64,000 bases of DNA from Doryteuthis pealeii (GCA_023376005.1 CM042145.1:102670248-102734247); one strand, 5' to 3'. Positions 11,296 through 22,779 are shown, counted from the first letter of the stretch. Notes: generated by a model from the letters alone, not told the origin. Numbers and translations: made by a program.

Positions 11296-11635
11296 CTCTC
11301 AGCTTCTTTGGTTTTCAACTCACTATCTCTCTATTTCTGTCTGTCTGTCTCTCTCTCTGTCTGTGTCTCTCTCTCTCTGCCTGTGTGTGTGTCTCTCTCT
11401 CTCTCTCAGCTTCTTTGGTTTCCAACTCACCATCTCTCTCTGTCTCTCTGTCTGTCTGTCTGTCTCTCTCTCTTTCTCTCTCTCTCTCTCTCAGCTTCTT
11501 TGGATTCCAACTCACCATCTCTCTCTTTCTCTATTTCTGTCTGTCTGTCTCTCTCTCTCTATCTATCTCTGTGTGTGTGTGTGTCTCTCTCTCTGTCTCT
11601 CTCTGTCTCTCTCTCTCTCTCTCTCTGAGATATGG
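11250..11635. repeat. CT-rich tract with 110-bp higher-order periodicity
   Basis: CTCTCT and TGTCTG runs are interrupted three times, about 110 bp apart, by AGCTTCTTTGGTTTTCAACTC-like segments (11299, 11407, 11492). It is a composite minisatellite. Long reading frames here encode only Ser/Leu or Arg/Glu runs. Confidence 0.9.
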
Positions 11636-11924
11636 CTTTCCCAAGAAAGCGGAGATTTACGTGTTGCCTGGTCAAAGAGATGGAATAAACTGAAGAATTC
11701 CAAAACCAGTGGAAAATATGTGGCGTGACCAGTCGAGAGTTGGTAACGTGTCATGTGTCACATATTCATCAAAGGTCATCTTCAGCTCGGACACTGGTGG
11801 TGGGAAGGAAAGAATGGTTTTCGGAGAAGAGCCTATGTATGTATGTATGTAGGAAGGTAGTAATCCTGAACTAATGTTGGTTTAGTTACTATAAGAAAAT
11901 ATTTTCAGTGAAAGAGTTGCCTGA

Positions 11925-12035
11925 GAAAGTAGAACACTCGGATACACAGGAAACATCTGAAGAAGGCCGGAGGATACAGCGGCCGAAATGTTGTGTTAAT
12001 AACTACCTCAATAAAGATGAGGATAATAGGCAGAA
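11925..12035 (+). repeat. Interspersed repeat with GAAGAAGGCC...AATAAAGATGAGG
   Basis: AACATCTGAAGAAGGCCGGA, CGGCCGAAATGTTG and CAATAAAGATGAGGATAATA recur, diverged, at 33160-33440, at its mirror copy and at 51700-51775. Sequences of this kind are widespread in lophotrochozoan genomes as retroelement 3' regions. The exact family is not identified. Confidence 0.5.
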
Positions 12036-12189
12036 AAATCAAAATTATTCACATCAAGCCTCATCTAAAAAATACAGACAAATTAAATTGTTACTTTAAA
12101 TTTGATATTTACTCATCACAGAAATGATCTGCTAGCTCAGCTCCCTAACCATTATACCACACAAGGTGCCCCTGATTTATTTTTAAATT

Positions 12190-12694
12190 ATCCACATCAT
12201 ATATTATCTAAACCTTTATTTCTTAGTGATATATAATGCAACGCACGTGGCAGGATTTTAAATGCATTAATAACATGGGCTGTTTTGAGAACAATCAAAC
12301 ACAGACTTTAATAGAGACAGTGTTAATAAATAAGATGCTTAGAGTTAACTCTTAACATTCTATTGAGAATTTTCTAAGTCCAGAGCATTCTTATAAGGAT
12401 ATATAAAAAAATTGGCTAAAAATGACCTTTGCATCTAAAGTTACCTGTTATTTCCCTTAAATCAAAGACTTCTAAATATGTTTAATATTACATTTAAACA
12501 AATGCTATCATTTGGGGTGGATTAGGAAAACAAATGAGACTTCCGGCCAGGTGGAATGAGGTGGTATAGGACTTTAAGAGTTAAGATTAGATAATGATCA
12601 TTGAGAATATAACATAAATAACTAAGGAAATTGTGATGTTGGTGCTGACATAGTTTTGGTTACAGACAGATACATAATGTCCATTATAATAAGA
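12190..12694 (-). mobile_element. Helitron-like repeat (HL family), minus copy
   Basis: The minus strand starts TCTTATTATAATGGACATTA at 12694 and continues through TGTAACCAAAAC and GTTATTTATGTTATATTCTC. It is related to the copies at 14.26, 28.4, 52.8 and 54.8 kb. The 3' end is unclear. A ~60-bp tRNA-like sequence (CTAGCTCAGCT..CCAACCATTATAC) flanks it on both sides as a direct repeat (12115-12178 and 12728-12790). Confidence 0.5.
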
Positions 12695-13146
12695 TATTTA
12701 CTCGTCATTTGCTAATATTTGAGAACTCATTAGAAATGGTCTGCTAGCTCAGCTTCCCAACCATTATACAACACAAGGTGCCCCTGATTTGTTCTTGACT
12801 ATGATACACTTTTTAAGCATCTTAAACCTGTACAGTGTGTGTCTCAAAAGTAAGTGAACTTTTAAAATGCGCCAATGAGACATTTTCTCATACTTGTAAC
12901 TGAAATGTTGTGTAGCATTCACCTTGACTTTTTTGCATGAGAAAAAAAAAACAAACAAAAAAGAAGCAAACTGCATCACACCATATAGTTTAGTAACTAA
13001 TTTACACATGCAGCAGTGAGCACGTGCGTAATGCACTTGTCATTTTTTTTCTTCCATTCTAAATCGAAACGATAAAAGATCTTGAAGAGCAGCATGTGTG
13101 AAATTCTGATTCAAGTATGAAAAGTTTTCTCCTTTTGCAATATGCC

Positions 13147-13433
13147 TAGTGATGCTGATAACTTTATTATTTAGTGTGTCCTGGGACACACATATTTGCT
13201 TTGAATGAGTCCCTGGGAAAATTTATGGGGCCCAACTAAAGCCATCTAACCCCTACCTTGTAACCTATCCTATGTAATTCATTTCTAAGAAACTATTGAA
13301 ATGTATTTACAGTTAACTTGAAATGGTGAGGGAAGAAAAAAGAAAAACACTGGGACGCATGGAAATGATTTTACTGCATCCTTTTAGATTCTTATGTGTC
13401 AGGGATGCAGGACGTGTACCTATCAGCATTTCT
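13147..13433 (+). mobile_element. TA-flanked MITE (GATGCTGATAG ends), ~290 bp
   Basis: It starts AGTGATGCTGATAACTTTA and ends CTATCAGCATTTCTG|TA. The ends are imperfect inverted repeats of CAGTGATGCTGATAG. The body has TTTGAATGAGTCCCTGGG, ATTTACAGTTAACTTGAAAT and CACTGGGACGCATGG. There is no coding capacity. TA flanks suggest Tc1/mariner-type mobilisation (inference). Confidence 0.8.
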
Positions 13434-13549
13434 GTATGCCTATGTGGACTATTGCATTGAGAGAGTGTATTGTTATGATTCTTATGTGTCAGGGATGCAT
13501 GTTTTGACCTTAGGATAATGTTGCCTGACAGTCCAGAATTTATAAAATA

Positions 13550-13800
13550 GGTCCAGCTTAGCTTGGTCGATAGAGCGTGCAACTAGGAACCACAAGGTTC
13601 TTGGTTTGATACTGGCCCTCGCCAACTCAGTGTATGAGTAGCACAGGGATCTGTGTGGTAAGGTGAGGAGCTGATAGTAGGTGTGGCGCTCCACCTCAGA
13701 TGCCAAAACAATCTTCTTGGTTTAGCACTATTGAAAAGGGGATAGACTCCCTCGCTGTCTGGCTGATACCGACTTTAGGCCACCCCGACGACTTTACTTA
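13550..13800 (+). mobile_element. tRNA-derived SINE (family 1), near full length
   Basis: Head GTCCAGCTTAGCTTGGTCGA and box-B-like GGTTTGATACTGGCC are followed by the complete family body, which ends GGCCACCCCGACGACTTTAC and TTACTTAC. Box A has decayed, so transcription competence is unlikely. Confidence 0.9.
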
Positions 13801-14143
13801 CTTACAAAAAAAAAGAAAGAATTCCACATGATTTAAAAAAAAAAAAACAACTGATGATGCATTGTGTTGCTGCAAAATATGTGCCATGTCTACTGACAGA
13901 GGAATGTTCCTTATCTGTATTGTTGTTTTTTTGTTTTTGTTGTTGTTTTTTTGTTTTTGTTGGTGTTTTGTTGTATTTTTGGCAACCCCAATTTCCCAAT
14001 CGGTCTACCCTGGATTTGGCCAATGGTGTTTTTTTTTTTTTGTTGTTTTTTCTTCTATTATCTGAAATTGATGACCTTTGAAAAGGTAAATTTTAGCTTA
14101 GGGAACAAAAAAAATACAACAACAACAAAAAAAAACCACACCA

Positions 14144-14241
14144 TTTTCTGTTCTGTGAGTCATTTTGAGGGTAGGTCTCATATAGGGTATTTTAAAATAC
14201 CCTATGAGACTTACCCTCAAAATGACTCACAGAACAGAAGA
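14144..14241. mobile_element. Compact fold-back, ~48-bp arms, almost no loop
   Basis: TTCTGTTCTGTGAGTCATTT...GGGTATTTT (14144-14193) is followed at once by AAAATACCCTATGAGACTTA...GAACAGAA. The right arm and its flank (AAATATGCCAGAAGCAT) recur singly at 16475-16540, so a single-arm form exists nearby. Confidence 0.85.
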
Positions 14242-14261
14242 AATATGCCAGAAGCATTATA

Positions 14262-14782
14262 TCTTATGGAGATTATCTGTATGTCTGTTAGTGAACCTAT
14301 GCCACCACCAACATCACAATTCCCTTAGTTATTTACCATATATTCTCAATGGTTATTGAATAATCATTATTTAATCTTAATTAGCATCTTATTTATTAAA
14401 AATGTCTCTATTAAGGTCTAGCTGAGATAGATTTGCCTCAAAACAGCACATGTTATTACTGTATTTAAAATCTTGCAATGTGGGTTATACATCATTAAAA
14501 AATAAATGATTTCATAGTATATAATGTGAATAATTTGTATACTGGTTTTAACAAAACCATGTTTAATAAATAATTATTAGGTGTTATTGATTTCTAATAT
14601 TATTTTATTCTCGAACGTATTTAAAGTAATCCTATGTACAATTTTATATTGAAATCAATTAGAATAAAGTAAAAATAACTGTTTGTGTTCTTATTTAATT
14701 TCATTAGTCTTTCTAGTTCAATATAATATTTAATTATATTAAGAATTAAATACTTGTACCTGGCAGGTGCATATTTTTGGTA
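14262..14782 (+). mobile_element. Helitron-like repeat (HL family)
   Basis: It starts TCTTATGGAGATTATCTG and ends just beyond a short hairpin, GTACCTGGCAGGTGC (14756-14770). It shares TTAGTTATTTACC, TTGCCTCAAAACAGC and GGTTTAATAAATAATTA blocks with the copy at 28.4 kb. Confidence 0.5.
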
Positions 14783-15019
14783 TTATCATGTAGTGAGAGA
14801 AATTACGTACGCAGTAGCTGAAAGCGAGCATGAACATGTCTGGTTTGCAAAATGAGATCAGGGTGGTGGGTGTAGCGGGTGACTAAGATTAAACTTGCAT
14901 AACTCCTGATTGTGATTCGTGGCTCAAAGTCAGACTACCTATTCGGCACGTATGCAAATTGCTACACTGTGATGGCAGTGCTGGATACGATTGACCTGGA
15001 TGTAGGATCTTAGTCAGGG

Positions 15020-15380
15020 CAGTGAAGCATTATTTAAGGCCTGCTATCCGAGACAGTTGTGTTCTGATCTTGCTGACAAAAACACAGATGTGCGACGTAC
15101 AAGAGGCAAGTGAGCTTTGGCGGAGGACTGCTGGAAAAAATTGTTGCAGGTGGCAAGGACTTGGTCAGGGGACTTTGGCAGTTGGGAGAATGTCTTTTTC
15201 GGTGGAGAGATCCGGCTGTCCGACCTGACGAAAAAACATGTCCTTCTGAATTGAGATCGCAGATAGGGTGCTTAAAGGTCATATGGTCCAATCTAATTAA
15301 ATTAAAGTATAAACAATGAATTTAAAAAAATTTTTTTTTTTAAAGTTCTTTCTTTTTGGACACACTTCATACATGTGAAA
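15020..15380 (+). other. Unassigned, moderately GC-rich stretch
   Basis: Contains CTTTGGCGGAGGACTGCTGG and GTGGAGAGATCCGGCTGTCC, less AT-rich than its surroundings. Short overlapping frames on both strands have no motif I recognise. It ends in GGTGCTTAAAGGTCATATGG, shared with the second telomere-loop fold-back at 10.5 kb, and GGACACACTTCATACATG. Confidence 0.4.
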
Positions 15381-15429
15381 CTCTCAAGATGTCCCATCAT
15401 GGTGCAATGTTTAGCAAGCTAGTCTCGCA

Positions 15430-16165
15430 GATAGCATATAGATATAACAATAATGGAGGCACGTGGTGTAATGTATATGATTATCCCAATCCTATTGCCC
15501 TTATATGATAAAAAGAGTTAGGCTTGCCATAAGGGCAATAGGATTGGGATAATCATATACATTACACCATCTCCATTATTGTTATATCTATATGCTATCA
15601 TATTTATATGATAAAAAAGAGTTAGGGCTTGCCATAAGGGCAATAGGATTGGGATAATCATATACATTACACCACGTATCTCCATTATTGTTATATCTAT
15701 ATGCTATCATATTTTATATGATAAAAAAAGTTAGGGCTTGCCATAAGGGATTGGATAATCATATACATTACACCACATATCTCCATTATTGTTATATCTA
15801 TATGCTATATATTTTATATGATAAAAAAGAGTTAGGGCTTGCATAAGGCAATAGGATTGGGATAATCATATACATTACACCATGTGCCTCCATTATATAT
15901 CTATATGCTATCATATTTTATATGATAAAAAGAGTTAGGGCTTGCCATATGTGCCGGTAGGCGATGGCTGAGGGTCTTATTGTCCTGAGTATGACGTTAA
16001 ACTCTATCTGATGGGGAAGTTCCAGAATTGGAACTTCCTCATCAGATAGAGTTTAACGTCATACTCAGGACAATAAGACCCTCAGCCATCGCCTACCGGC
16101 ACATATATGATAAAAAAGAGTTAGGGCTTGCCATAAGGGCAATAGGATTGGGATAATCATATAGG
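15430..16165. repeat. 110-bp tandem array with an inverted leading unit
   Basis: About five units contain GATAATCATATACATTACAC, CATTATTGTTATATCTATAT, GATAAAAAAGAGTTAGGGC and CATAAGGGCAATAGGATTGG. A reversed unit at 15437-15508 makes the left edge a hairpin. A separate fold-back interrupts the array at 15946-16105, after which one more unit follows. Confidence 0.9.
15946..16105. repeat. Near-perfect 78-bp-arm hairpin with 4-nt loop
   Basis: The left arm ATATGTGCCGGTAGGCGATG...GAAGTTCCA ends at 16024, GAAT forms the loop (16025-16028), and the right arm TGGAACTTCCTCATCAG... ends at about 16105. The arms differ by one base by eye (GATGGGGAAG against CTTCCTCATC). The arm is the start of the family-3 repeat (GACGTTAAACTCTATCTGAT). 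Confidence 0.92.
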
Positions 16166-16474
16166 TGCTAGGGCTTGACATGACCAGCCGATTGATTGGA
16201 GGGGGATTCTCTCACCGTCCGTCTAGCCTAAGTAAGGACCAAAGTGGAGTGTTGCATGTCATAGACTGCTCAGCTACTAGAGCTCTATCCTTAAGTATCA
16301 CAGGTTGCCACTTACAGCCAACAGGTGGCCCCATTGAGGAAGTATTACCCCTCTGTTGAGGTGTAGTCGGCAGGGCTTCCAACCAATAGTTAGTAGGCCA
16401 ATTTCCTGGGTCACTAGTATTATAGCAAGTTCAGTTCAACTTTTTAAAAGTTATCAATTTCAGACAATAGAAGA

Positions 16475-16690
16475 GATAAAATACTCTATGAGACCTACCC
16501 TCAAAATGTCTCGCAGAACAGAAAAAATATACCAGAAGCATCACTATATCAACAATGGTGGAGACTAGACGAAAAGAAACAAATCTCATTGAATTTAAAG
16601 TTTAAACAATAAATTTGTTTTTATTTTTTATTTTTTAAAGTTGTTTTTTTTTTAATAAATTTTTATTTATTTTGACGCACTTCATACATG
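16475..16690 (+). repeat. Single-arm relative of the 14.1-kb fold-back plus mariner-end relic
   Basis: AAAATACTCTATGAGACCTA, CCCTCAAAATGTCTCGCAGA and ATACCAGAAGCAT match 14194-14258. TTTTGACGCACTTCATACATG at the end matches 15350-15375. No open frame of interest. Confidence 0.6.
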
Positions 16691-16946
16691 TAAGTAAAAG
16701 TAAAGTCGTCGGAGTGGCTTAAAGTCAGTATCAGCCCGACTGTGAGGGAGTGTATCCCCTTTTCACTAGTGCTAGATCAAGGAGATTGTTTTTGCGTCTG
16801 AGGTGGGGCACCCCACCTACCATCATCTCCTCACTTCACTGCACAGATCCCTGTGCTACTCATATGCTGAGTTGGCGAAGGGCCGGTATCAAACCAGGAA
16901 CCTTGTGGTTCCTTGTCAAGTGCTCTACTGACTGAACTAAATGTGT
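16684..16946 (-). mobile_element. tRNA-derived SINE (family 1), near full length
   Basis: It reads on the minus strand from the head at about 16946 to the GTAAGTAAAAGTAAAGTCGT tail complement at 16691. The tail is the same TTTACTTTTACTTAC motif seen in the other complete copies. Confidence 0.9.
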
Positions 16947-17837
16947 CCCATTCCTGAGACTGGTACTTGATCCTTTTACAATAGGGAACCAGTGAAATGG
17001 TTTGATACAGCTGTCAAGGAAATTTGGTAGCCAAAGAGTTAAGTGTGTTACAAAAATGAAACACAAGATCAAATTTTGTATCAAACCCTAGATTAATTTA
17101 ACATAGATGTTTATTAATTTTTTTTATCATAAAATGAGAAAAATGCATTAAATTTAAAAATGAGACATCATCTTTGTGTGACACGAGGGCAGAATACAAT
17201 TTCAGCAGAAGAGTTATACAGTACTTGGTTCATACAATAAGAAAATGGTGCTAGATATTTATCTTATTGACTTAGAGATGGCAACACTATGCACACAATT
17301 TACATACACAGTATCTTTATATACCTACTGGTCATATTTTTCAAAAAAATATTTTCTTTGTTTCATAACAGATCGGCTCTAATGATGATCTTATACAGAT
17401 TGAAATATTGCAATATAAGCCAATAAATACAACATTAATTAATAACATCTGTGGGTTTTTTTTCAAATTTCTTCTCTGATATAGTGTCGGATTCACTTCC
17501 TTATTTTAATTGTTATTCATCTGTGCATAAAATGTAATCTAGTTTGTTTAAAGAATATTTCGGGGGGTCATAATGTTCAGCTATAAGATTAAAATGTTTT
17601 GCGTCTAATCTATTATTAGTTTATTTACTGCTAAATAATTTTTAAAAAGCAAGTGCAGTTTTAGTTTTTAACGGAGAGTGGTAGTTATCGGATATATTTC
17701 AAAAGCAGGTCCCTTTTATATATGTAACATACCTAAAAGGGAAAGCTGTTACATTCATTGTTATCCTTGTCAGGGTCAGTTATATGAATGCCTAATAAAC
17801 AATTCTATTTGAACCAGTGACTCAAATATCTTAGAGA

Positions 17838-18065
17838 TTGCACAAGGATTCTTTTTTTTTTTTTTGGTCCCTGTTGATCGAAGCAAGTGGACTTATTTTT
17901 CTTTATCGATACGTTTTGCAAGGTTTTTTTTTTCTTTCTTTTTTAATTCTTTTAATTGCAATTGCGAAAAATGCAGCAGCCACTTTCTTTTTTTTTTTTT
18001 TTTTTTTTTTAATACTCAATAGAAATTAAGGTCTGAATTTGTTGAAAACCTTTATTTCTTTTTCT

Positions 18066-18096
<31 letters not shown>

Positions 18097-18170
18097 GTCA
18101 AGATAAACATTAGGGCTTTCCTTCAAAAAAAAAAAAAAAAAAAAAAAAGAAAGAAAAAAAAGAAAAATAG
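17838..18170. repeat. Poly-T and poly-A tracts facing each other
   Basis: Several T runs (17850-18098), then a 30-bp unique spacer with AAACATTAGGGC, then an A run (18125-18168). They could form an A/T hairpin or mark two opposed retroposon tails. Confidence 0.7.
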
Positions 18171-19126
18171 GAACACCAACTAATAGATATAATTATGCGT
18201 TAGATTATTTTTAAAGAATTCTCTGCATGCTTATATCTGCATATGAGGAGGTATTTTTGCGTAAAGAAAAACACTGAATATTGCAATATTAGCCAATAAA
18301 TACAACATAAATTAATAATATCTGTGGGGTTTTTTTTTTTCAAATTTCTTCTCTGATATACCTACATGTGAATCTCTCATGGTCAATGGTTAGTGTTAGA
18401 ATTGCATACAATGTGACATATACAGAGCATATGTTTACTAGAAATAGATATCACACTTGGTTTCACCATGATTAAGTTAAGACACTTGCAGGATTAGACA
18501 TCAATGATGGAGAGGCAAAAATAAAAGGTGTAGCTATTTCTGTTGATTCCATGGGCATATGTTGCCACTTTTCTGGGGTAGGGGCGAAAGGATATATTTG
18601 GAATACGTTCTTCTGACATCCCTGTTATATGATAGGCATTCCACTTGTAGAGAAGGGGCTGCACTCATTGCCATTTGTAGCGTGAGTATAACCCACACTC
18701 TTTGTAAGAGGGGTCTGATCCGGGGGTTAGGTGGGGGTGCAAATGACCTGTTGATTCAGGTAGAGGATAAGTGATATGTTTGTACCCCCACCCCCAAATG
18801 GATGTCTAATTGTTACACACATACACGTATACACGTATACACACACACACACACAGACTATATGAAAGCATATACATTGGCTATGAGGCCGTTTGCATTT
18901 TACATAACACTAATACCTTGAGGAAAGGTATGAATCCTAAAATTCTGATTTGATTTGTTCTTGTTTTATGGCATATCAACCTCAATGGGTCATTTAATGC
19001 CGACTACGTTTTTGAAATGAATTGGTGATAATGTTTAATTTTTCTAAAGGTTTTTTTTTTTTTGACATATTTTCTTTTGTAAATGAAACTTTTAGATGTT
19101 TTTGTTAACATATATTTTTGTATTTT

Positions 19127-19345
19127 TCACTTTTTTTGGAAGATTTTTGGATTTTGTTGTAGATGTGTGCTTCTTTTATGTATCCAAGTAGTTTTTCTGG
19201 GTTTATTTGGTAGAATATCTGTTTTAGATTTGTTGTTTGGTAGTATTTTTTTTCGTATTTGTTTTAGGTTGCTACATTCTGTTAGTATGTGTTTGATTGT
19301 GTAGGGTTTTTGGCATGGTATGCAATATGGGGCTGCTTCTTCTTT
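19127..19345 (-). pseudogene. Degenerate LINE C-terminal zinc-knuckle fragment
   Basis: The minus strand can be read for 72 codons to a stop at 19127. The early part contains APYCIPCQKPYTIKHILTEC, a C-x2-C-x7-H-x4-C knuckle. This pattern, with a PYT(I/V)KHIL core, is typical of the region after reverse transcriptase and RNase H in many animal non-LTR retrotransposons. After the knuckle the frame becomes Lys/Asn/Thr-rich with no recognisable homology. There is no start codon, no upstream polymerase domain and no intact element. Just upstream on this strand (from about 19350) lies sequence shared with the tail of the family-2 SINE. I call it a LINE relic from the motif alone. Confidence 0.55.
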
Positions 19346-19489
19346 GAAAATTCTCCCTCCAGCTATGGGTTATAAAGTATGAAAGACATGATTCAGACGT
19401 CAAGAGTCGAATTGCAAATGTCCTTTTCTATTGTATTTATACTGTATCCTGTTCAACGGGTATGTAGAGTAACATGTTTAATGGCTCTA

Positions 19490-20265
19490 AATCATTCCTT
19501 TGTTGGTTTGGCTGAGAACTTTTCAGCACTCCTTGTACTGGAAGAGATAGAAAGAAAAGAAAATTTCAAGATTGCATATTATTTATTTATTTTTTTTTTT
19601 TACTTAACTTCCCTACATAATATTGAAGACCCTTCAAATAATGATGAAAAACTGTACTAGATCATTCTCTTTGTTGGTCTGGCTGAGAACTTTGTACTGG
19701 AAGAAATAAAAAAGAAAAAAGAATTTCAAGATTGCACAATTTTTTAAAAAATTTTATATAAAAAAAAATTTCTCCAGCATAATATTGAAGATCCTTGAAA
19801 TAATATTGAAAAAAATGTATTCGATTGTTGTCTTTGTTGGTATGGCTGAGAACTTTTTTTAGCATCCCTTTGTACTAGAAAGAGTAAAGAGAAAAAAAAA
19901 AATCAAATTGCACAATTTAGAAGAAAAAAATTTTTTTTTAAGATTTTTTTTTTTTTTACTTCCCAGGATAATATTGAAGACCCTTCTGGTTGAAAATTTT
20001 TCAGTACCCTATTGTACTAGAAAAGATAAACAGAAAAGAAAATTTCAAGATTGCACAATTTAAAAAATATTTTTTCTTTTTCATTTCCTCGGCATAATAT
20101 TGAAGATCCTTCTTCATATAATATTGAAAAACTGTATTGCTATTAGATCAGAATTACCAGAAGAGATAGAAAGAAAAAGATTTCAAGATTGCATCATTTT
20201 TTTTTTTACTTCCCCAGCATATTGAAAATCCTTCTTCTAATAATACTGAAAAAATGTAATTCCTG
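19490..20265 (+). repeat. ~150-190-bp tandem repeats, about five diverged units
   Basis: Each unit has TTTGTTGGT.TGGCTGAGAAC, then TGTACT.GAA, AGAAAAGAAAATTTCAAGAT, a T run, and CATAATATTGAAGA.CCTTC. The GGCTGAGAACTTTTCAGCAC opening resembles a mariner terminal repeat, so the array may derive from an expanded element end. Confidence 0.75.
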
Positions 20266-20269
20266 TTCT

Positions 20270-20314
20270 CCTCCTCCTTCTTCTTCTTCTTCTCTCTCTC
20301 TCTCTCTCTCTCTC

Positions 20315-20407
<93 letters not shown>

Positions 20408-20578
20408 GTAACAAAAGATGGTCGTCTTGATCAAATGCAATATTCAAAACGCACATAAAAAATAAAACTACAAGAGTTGAACTTTCATTTGGTTTTTTTA
20501 CTAAATTATTCCATCATTTATATAATGTAAGATATTAAGTTTCCAGTTTTAAGTCTGCTGCAAGACTTTATGAACACC

Positions 20579-20633
<55 letters not shown>

Positions 20634-20650
20634 ATCATCATCATCATCAA
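20270..20650. repeat. CTT/CT/TA microsatellite cluster
   Basis: (CTT)n then (CT)n at 20270-20313 and (TA)n at 20318-20405. After a unique 170 bp, (TA)25 lies at 20581-20630, followed by (CAT)n to 20649. Confidence 0.95.
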
Positions 20651-20951
20651 ATTTAAACTCATTTACCAGAATGGTGTGGTAGAAGTTTATTGGTGTATTG
20701 CCTCCTCTTCTGTCTGATAAATGATTTGCTTTCAAGATTTCGCTTCTGTTTACCAAATTTGTCATGCTAATTGATATAGAAAAGAGTAACCTGATACTGT
20801 TCCCCTAACAACTTGGCCAAAAAACTACTTGCTTGCTTACATTTGTTTATATCTCTAACCTACCTTTATGTTAAGTTAGAGTGGATGTAGGAAGAATCAT
20901 TAGGTATTCCCAGGTGATATAAAATGAATTTTTCAAATTTTTCCTCAAGAG

Positions 20952-21239
20952 CAGTGATGCTGATAGCTTTTTGATTTAGTGCATCCTGAGGACGCACATA
21001 TTTGCTTTGAATGAGTCCCTGGGAAAATTTATGGAGAAACAACTAAAGCCATCTAACTCCTACCTTGTAACATACCCTGTGTTATTAATTTCTAAGAAAC
21101 TATTGAAATTTATTTACAGTTAGCTTGAAATAATGAGAGAAAAAAAGCAAAACACTGGGATGCATGGATGAGATTTTACTGCGTCCTTTTAAATTTTTAT
21201 GCATCGTGGACGCAGGGAACATACGTATCAGCATCTCTG
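20952..21239 (+). mobile_element. TA-MITE, full length
   Basis: CAGTGATGCTGATAGCTTTT to CGTATCAGCATCTCTG with the standard body. Flanked by AG/CA rather than a clean TA here. Confidence 0.85.
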
Positions 21240-21708
21240 CAAGAGCCTTTATTTTCGACATGGAATTATCTTCATACTAGCAGGACATATCACAGTATGA
21301 TAATTTAATTATTACAACGTTTGATATGTTTACTTAAGAGCTATTGAAAAATATTTCGATTATGTAAAAAGTATAATAATCATGATTTAAACCTCACACT
21401 TTTTCTTTCTTTCTGTCTTTTCATTATGTTTGATTGAAACAGATTAGCGTTATCACCCCCTCTCTGTATATTTCCCCTACTCTTTCTTTCTTATTAGATT
21501 TTTTTCTATGTAGCATGTTCTTTTCTTCATTTTCTTTCTTTGTAATGAAAACAGAATGGTCCATTATTTAGCTGAGGTGAGGACACTCATAGGAAATAAG
21601 AATTCTGCAGATAAGCAACACCAGATACTCAGGATCTACATTTTTGCATTTCATCTTGGATGATTTGGACGGTCTTATTTTTAACCAGAGGGTGTTGCAA
21701 GATGAACT

Positions 21709-21891
21709 CCTACCTTGTAACCTATCTGGTGTAATTCATTTCTAAGAAACTATTGAAATGTATTTACAGTTAGCTTGAAATGGTGAGGGAAGAAGAAAGA
21801 AAAACACTGGGACGCATGGATTTGATTTTACTGCATCCTTTTAGATTTTTATGCATCAGGGATGCAGGACGCGTACATATCAGCATCTCTG
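21709..21891 (+). mobile_element. TA-MITE, 3' part
   Basis: Begins CTACCTTGTAACCTATCTG within the body and ends CATATCAGCATCTCTG. It is joined at once to a SINE family-1 3' half. Confidence 0.8.
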
Positions 21892-22020
21892 CGGTAGGTG
21901 TGGCACCCCACCTCAGTAAAAAAAATCTCCCTAGTCTAGCAATAGCAAAAAGGGGATAGACTCCCTCGCTGTCTGGCTGATACTGACAGATGGCCACTCA
22001 GCCAATTTTACTTTTTACTT
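21891..22020 (+). mobile_element. SINE family-1 3' half
   Basis: Only the 3' body is present: GGTAGGTGTGGCACCCCACC, then GGGGATAGACTCCCTCGCTG and GCTGATACTGAC. It starts exactly at the end of a TA-MITE (21891) and runs into the mariner-like scrap. Confidence 0.8.
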
Positions 22021-22328
22021 ACTTATATATTAAAGAGAATGTAACTGATGAGGGTGGGCTGAAAATCATATCTGTTGTTGGTGATTTTTTGACCAATGAG
22101 ATCCAAGCACAGCAACACCGTTGGAATAATTGTGTGGATCACAAGAGGGTGTACTTTTTACTTTTTACTTACTTATACGTAAAAGAGAATGTAACTTATG
22201 AGGGTGGGTTGAAAAGTTTATATGATGACATAATATCTGTTGTTGGTGATTTTTTAACCAATGAGCAAGCACAGCAACACCGTTGGAATAATTGTGTGGA
22301 TCACAAGAGAGGGTATGTTGAAGAATAA
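21990..22328 (+). pseudogene. Tandemly duplicated mariner-like transposase C-terminal scrap
   Basis: The open frame contains two copies of one block, at about 22025-22150 and 22180-22325. Each reads (V)ENVT.EGGLK, then IISVVGDFLTNE, then QAQQHRWNNCVDHKRGYV. The ending HRWxxCVDxxxxYVE resembles the C-terminal tail of mariner/Tc1 transposases (pattern RW.KC...GDYVE), and the DDE catalytic core is absent. A terminal-repeat-like end follows at 22356-22395: read on the minus strand it starts TACAAGAGTCAGCTGAAAAG and continues through a TTCATAGGC-type block, as in mariner inverted repeats. The second copy has an 11-residue stretch (SLYDD region) missing from the first. I see no matching left inverted repeat, so this is a broken 3' end duplicated in tandem. 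Family assignment is inference from pattern memory. Confidence 0.45.
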
Positions 22329-22489
22329 ACCTCATTTGGTCACATTAAATGAAAGTATCTTGGTCAGCCTATGAACTTTTCAGCTGACTCTTGTATAAGC
22401 TACAACTCTGGTCTTACATACTGAATGAGAAATTCCATTGTTATGGTAAAAAAGACATTTTTAGAAATTTAAAAACTTGGTATACTAAA

Positions 22490-22738
22490 CTTCTCTCTCT
22501 CTCTCTCTCTCTCTCACGCTGGGGGAAGGGAAGCGCAGTGACTAACATACTGGACTGCCACATCATACTAAGCTTTCAGACTAATACCCTTGGGGAAAGG
22601 TATGAACCCCTTACCCACCCACCCCCAAGCTATGGGTTAAATAGTGCCATTACTACCCTTTTACAAGGATACATTAAATTTGACATTAAATAACCCATGA
22701 AGGTTGATATGCCATTAAACAAATCAAACCAAATTTCC

Positions 22739-22779
<41 letters not shown>

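Noticed and set aside
11247..11754. Open frames up to 148 codons
   Set aside because: Simple CT/TG repeat translation with overlapping frames on both strands.
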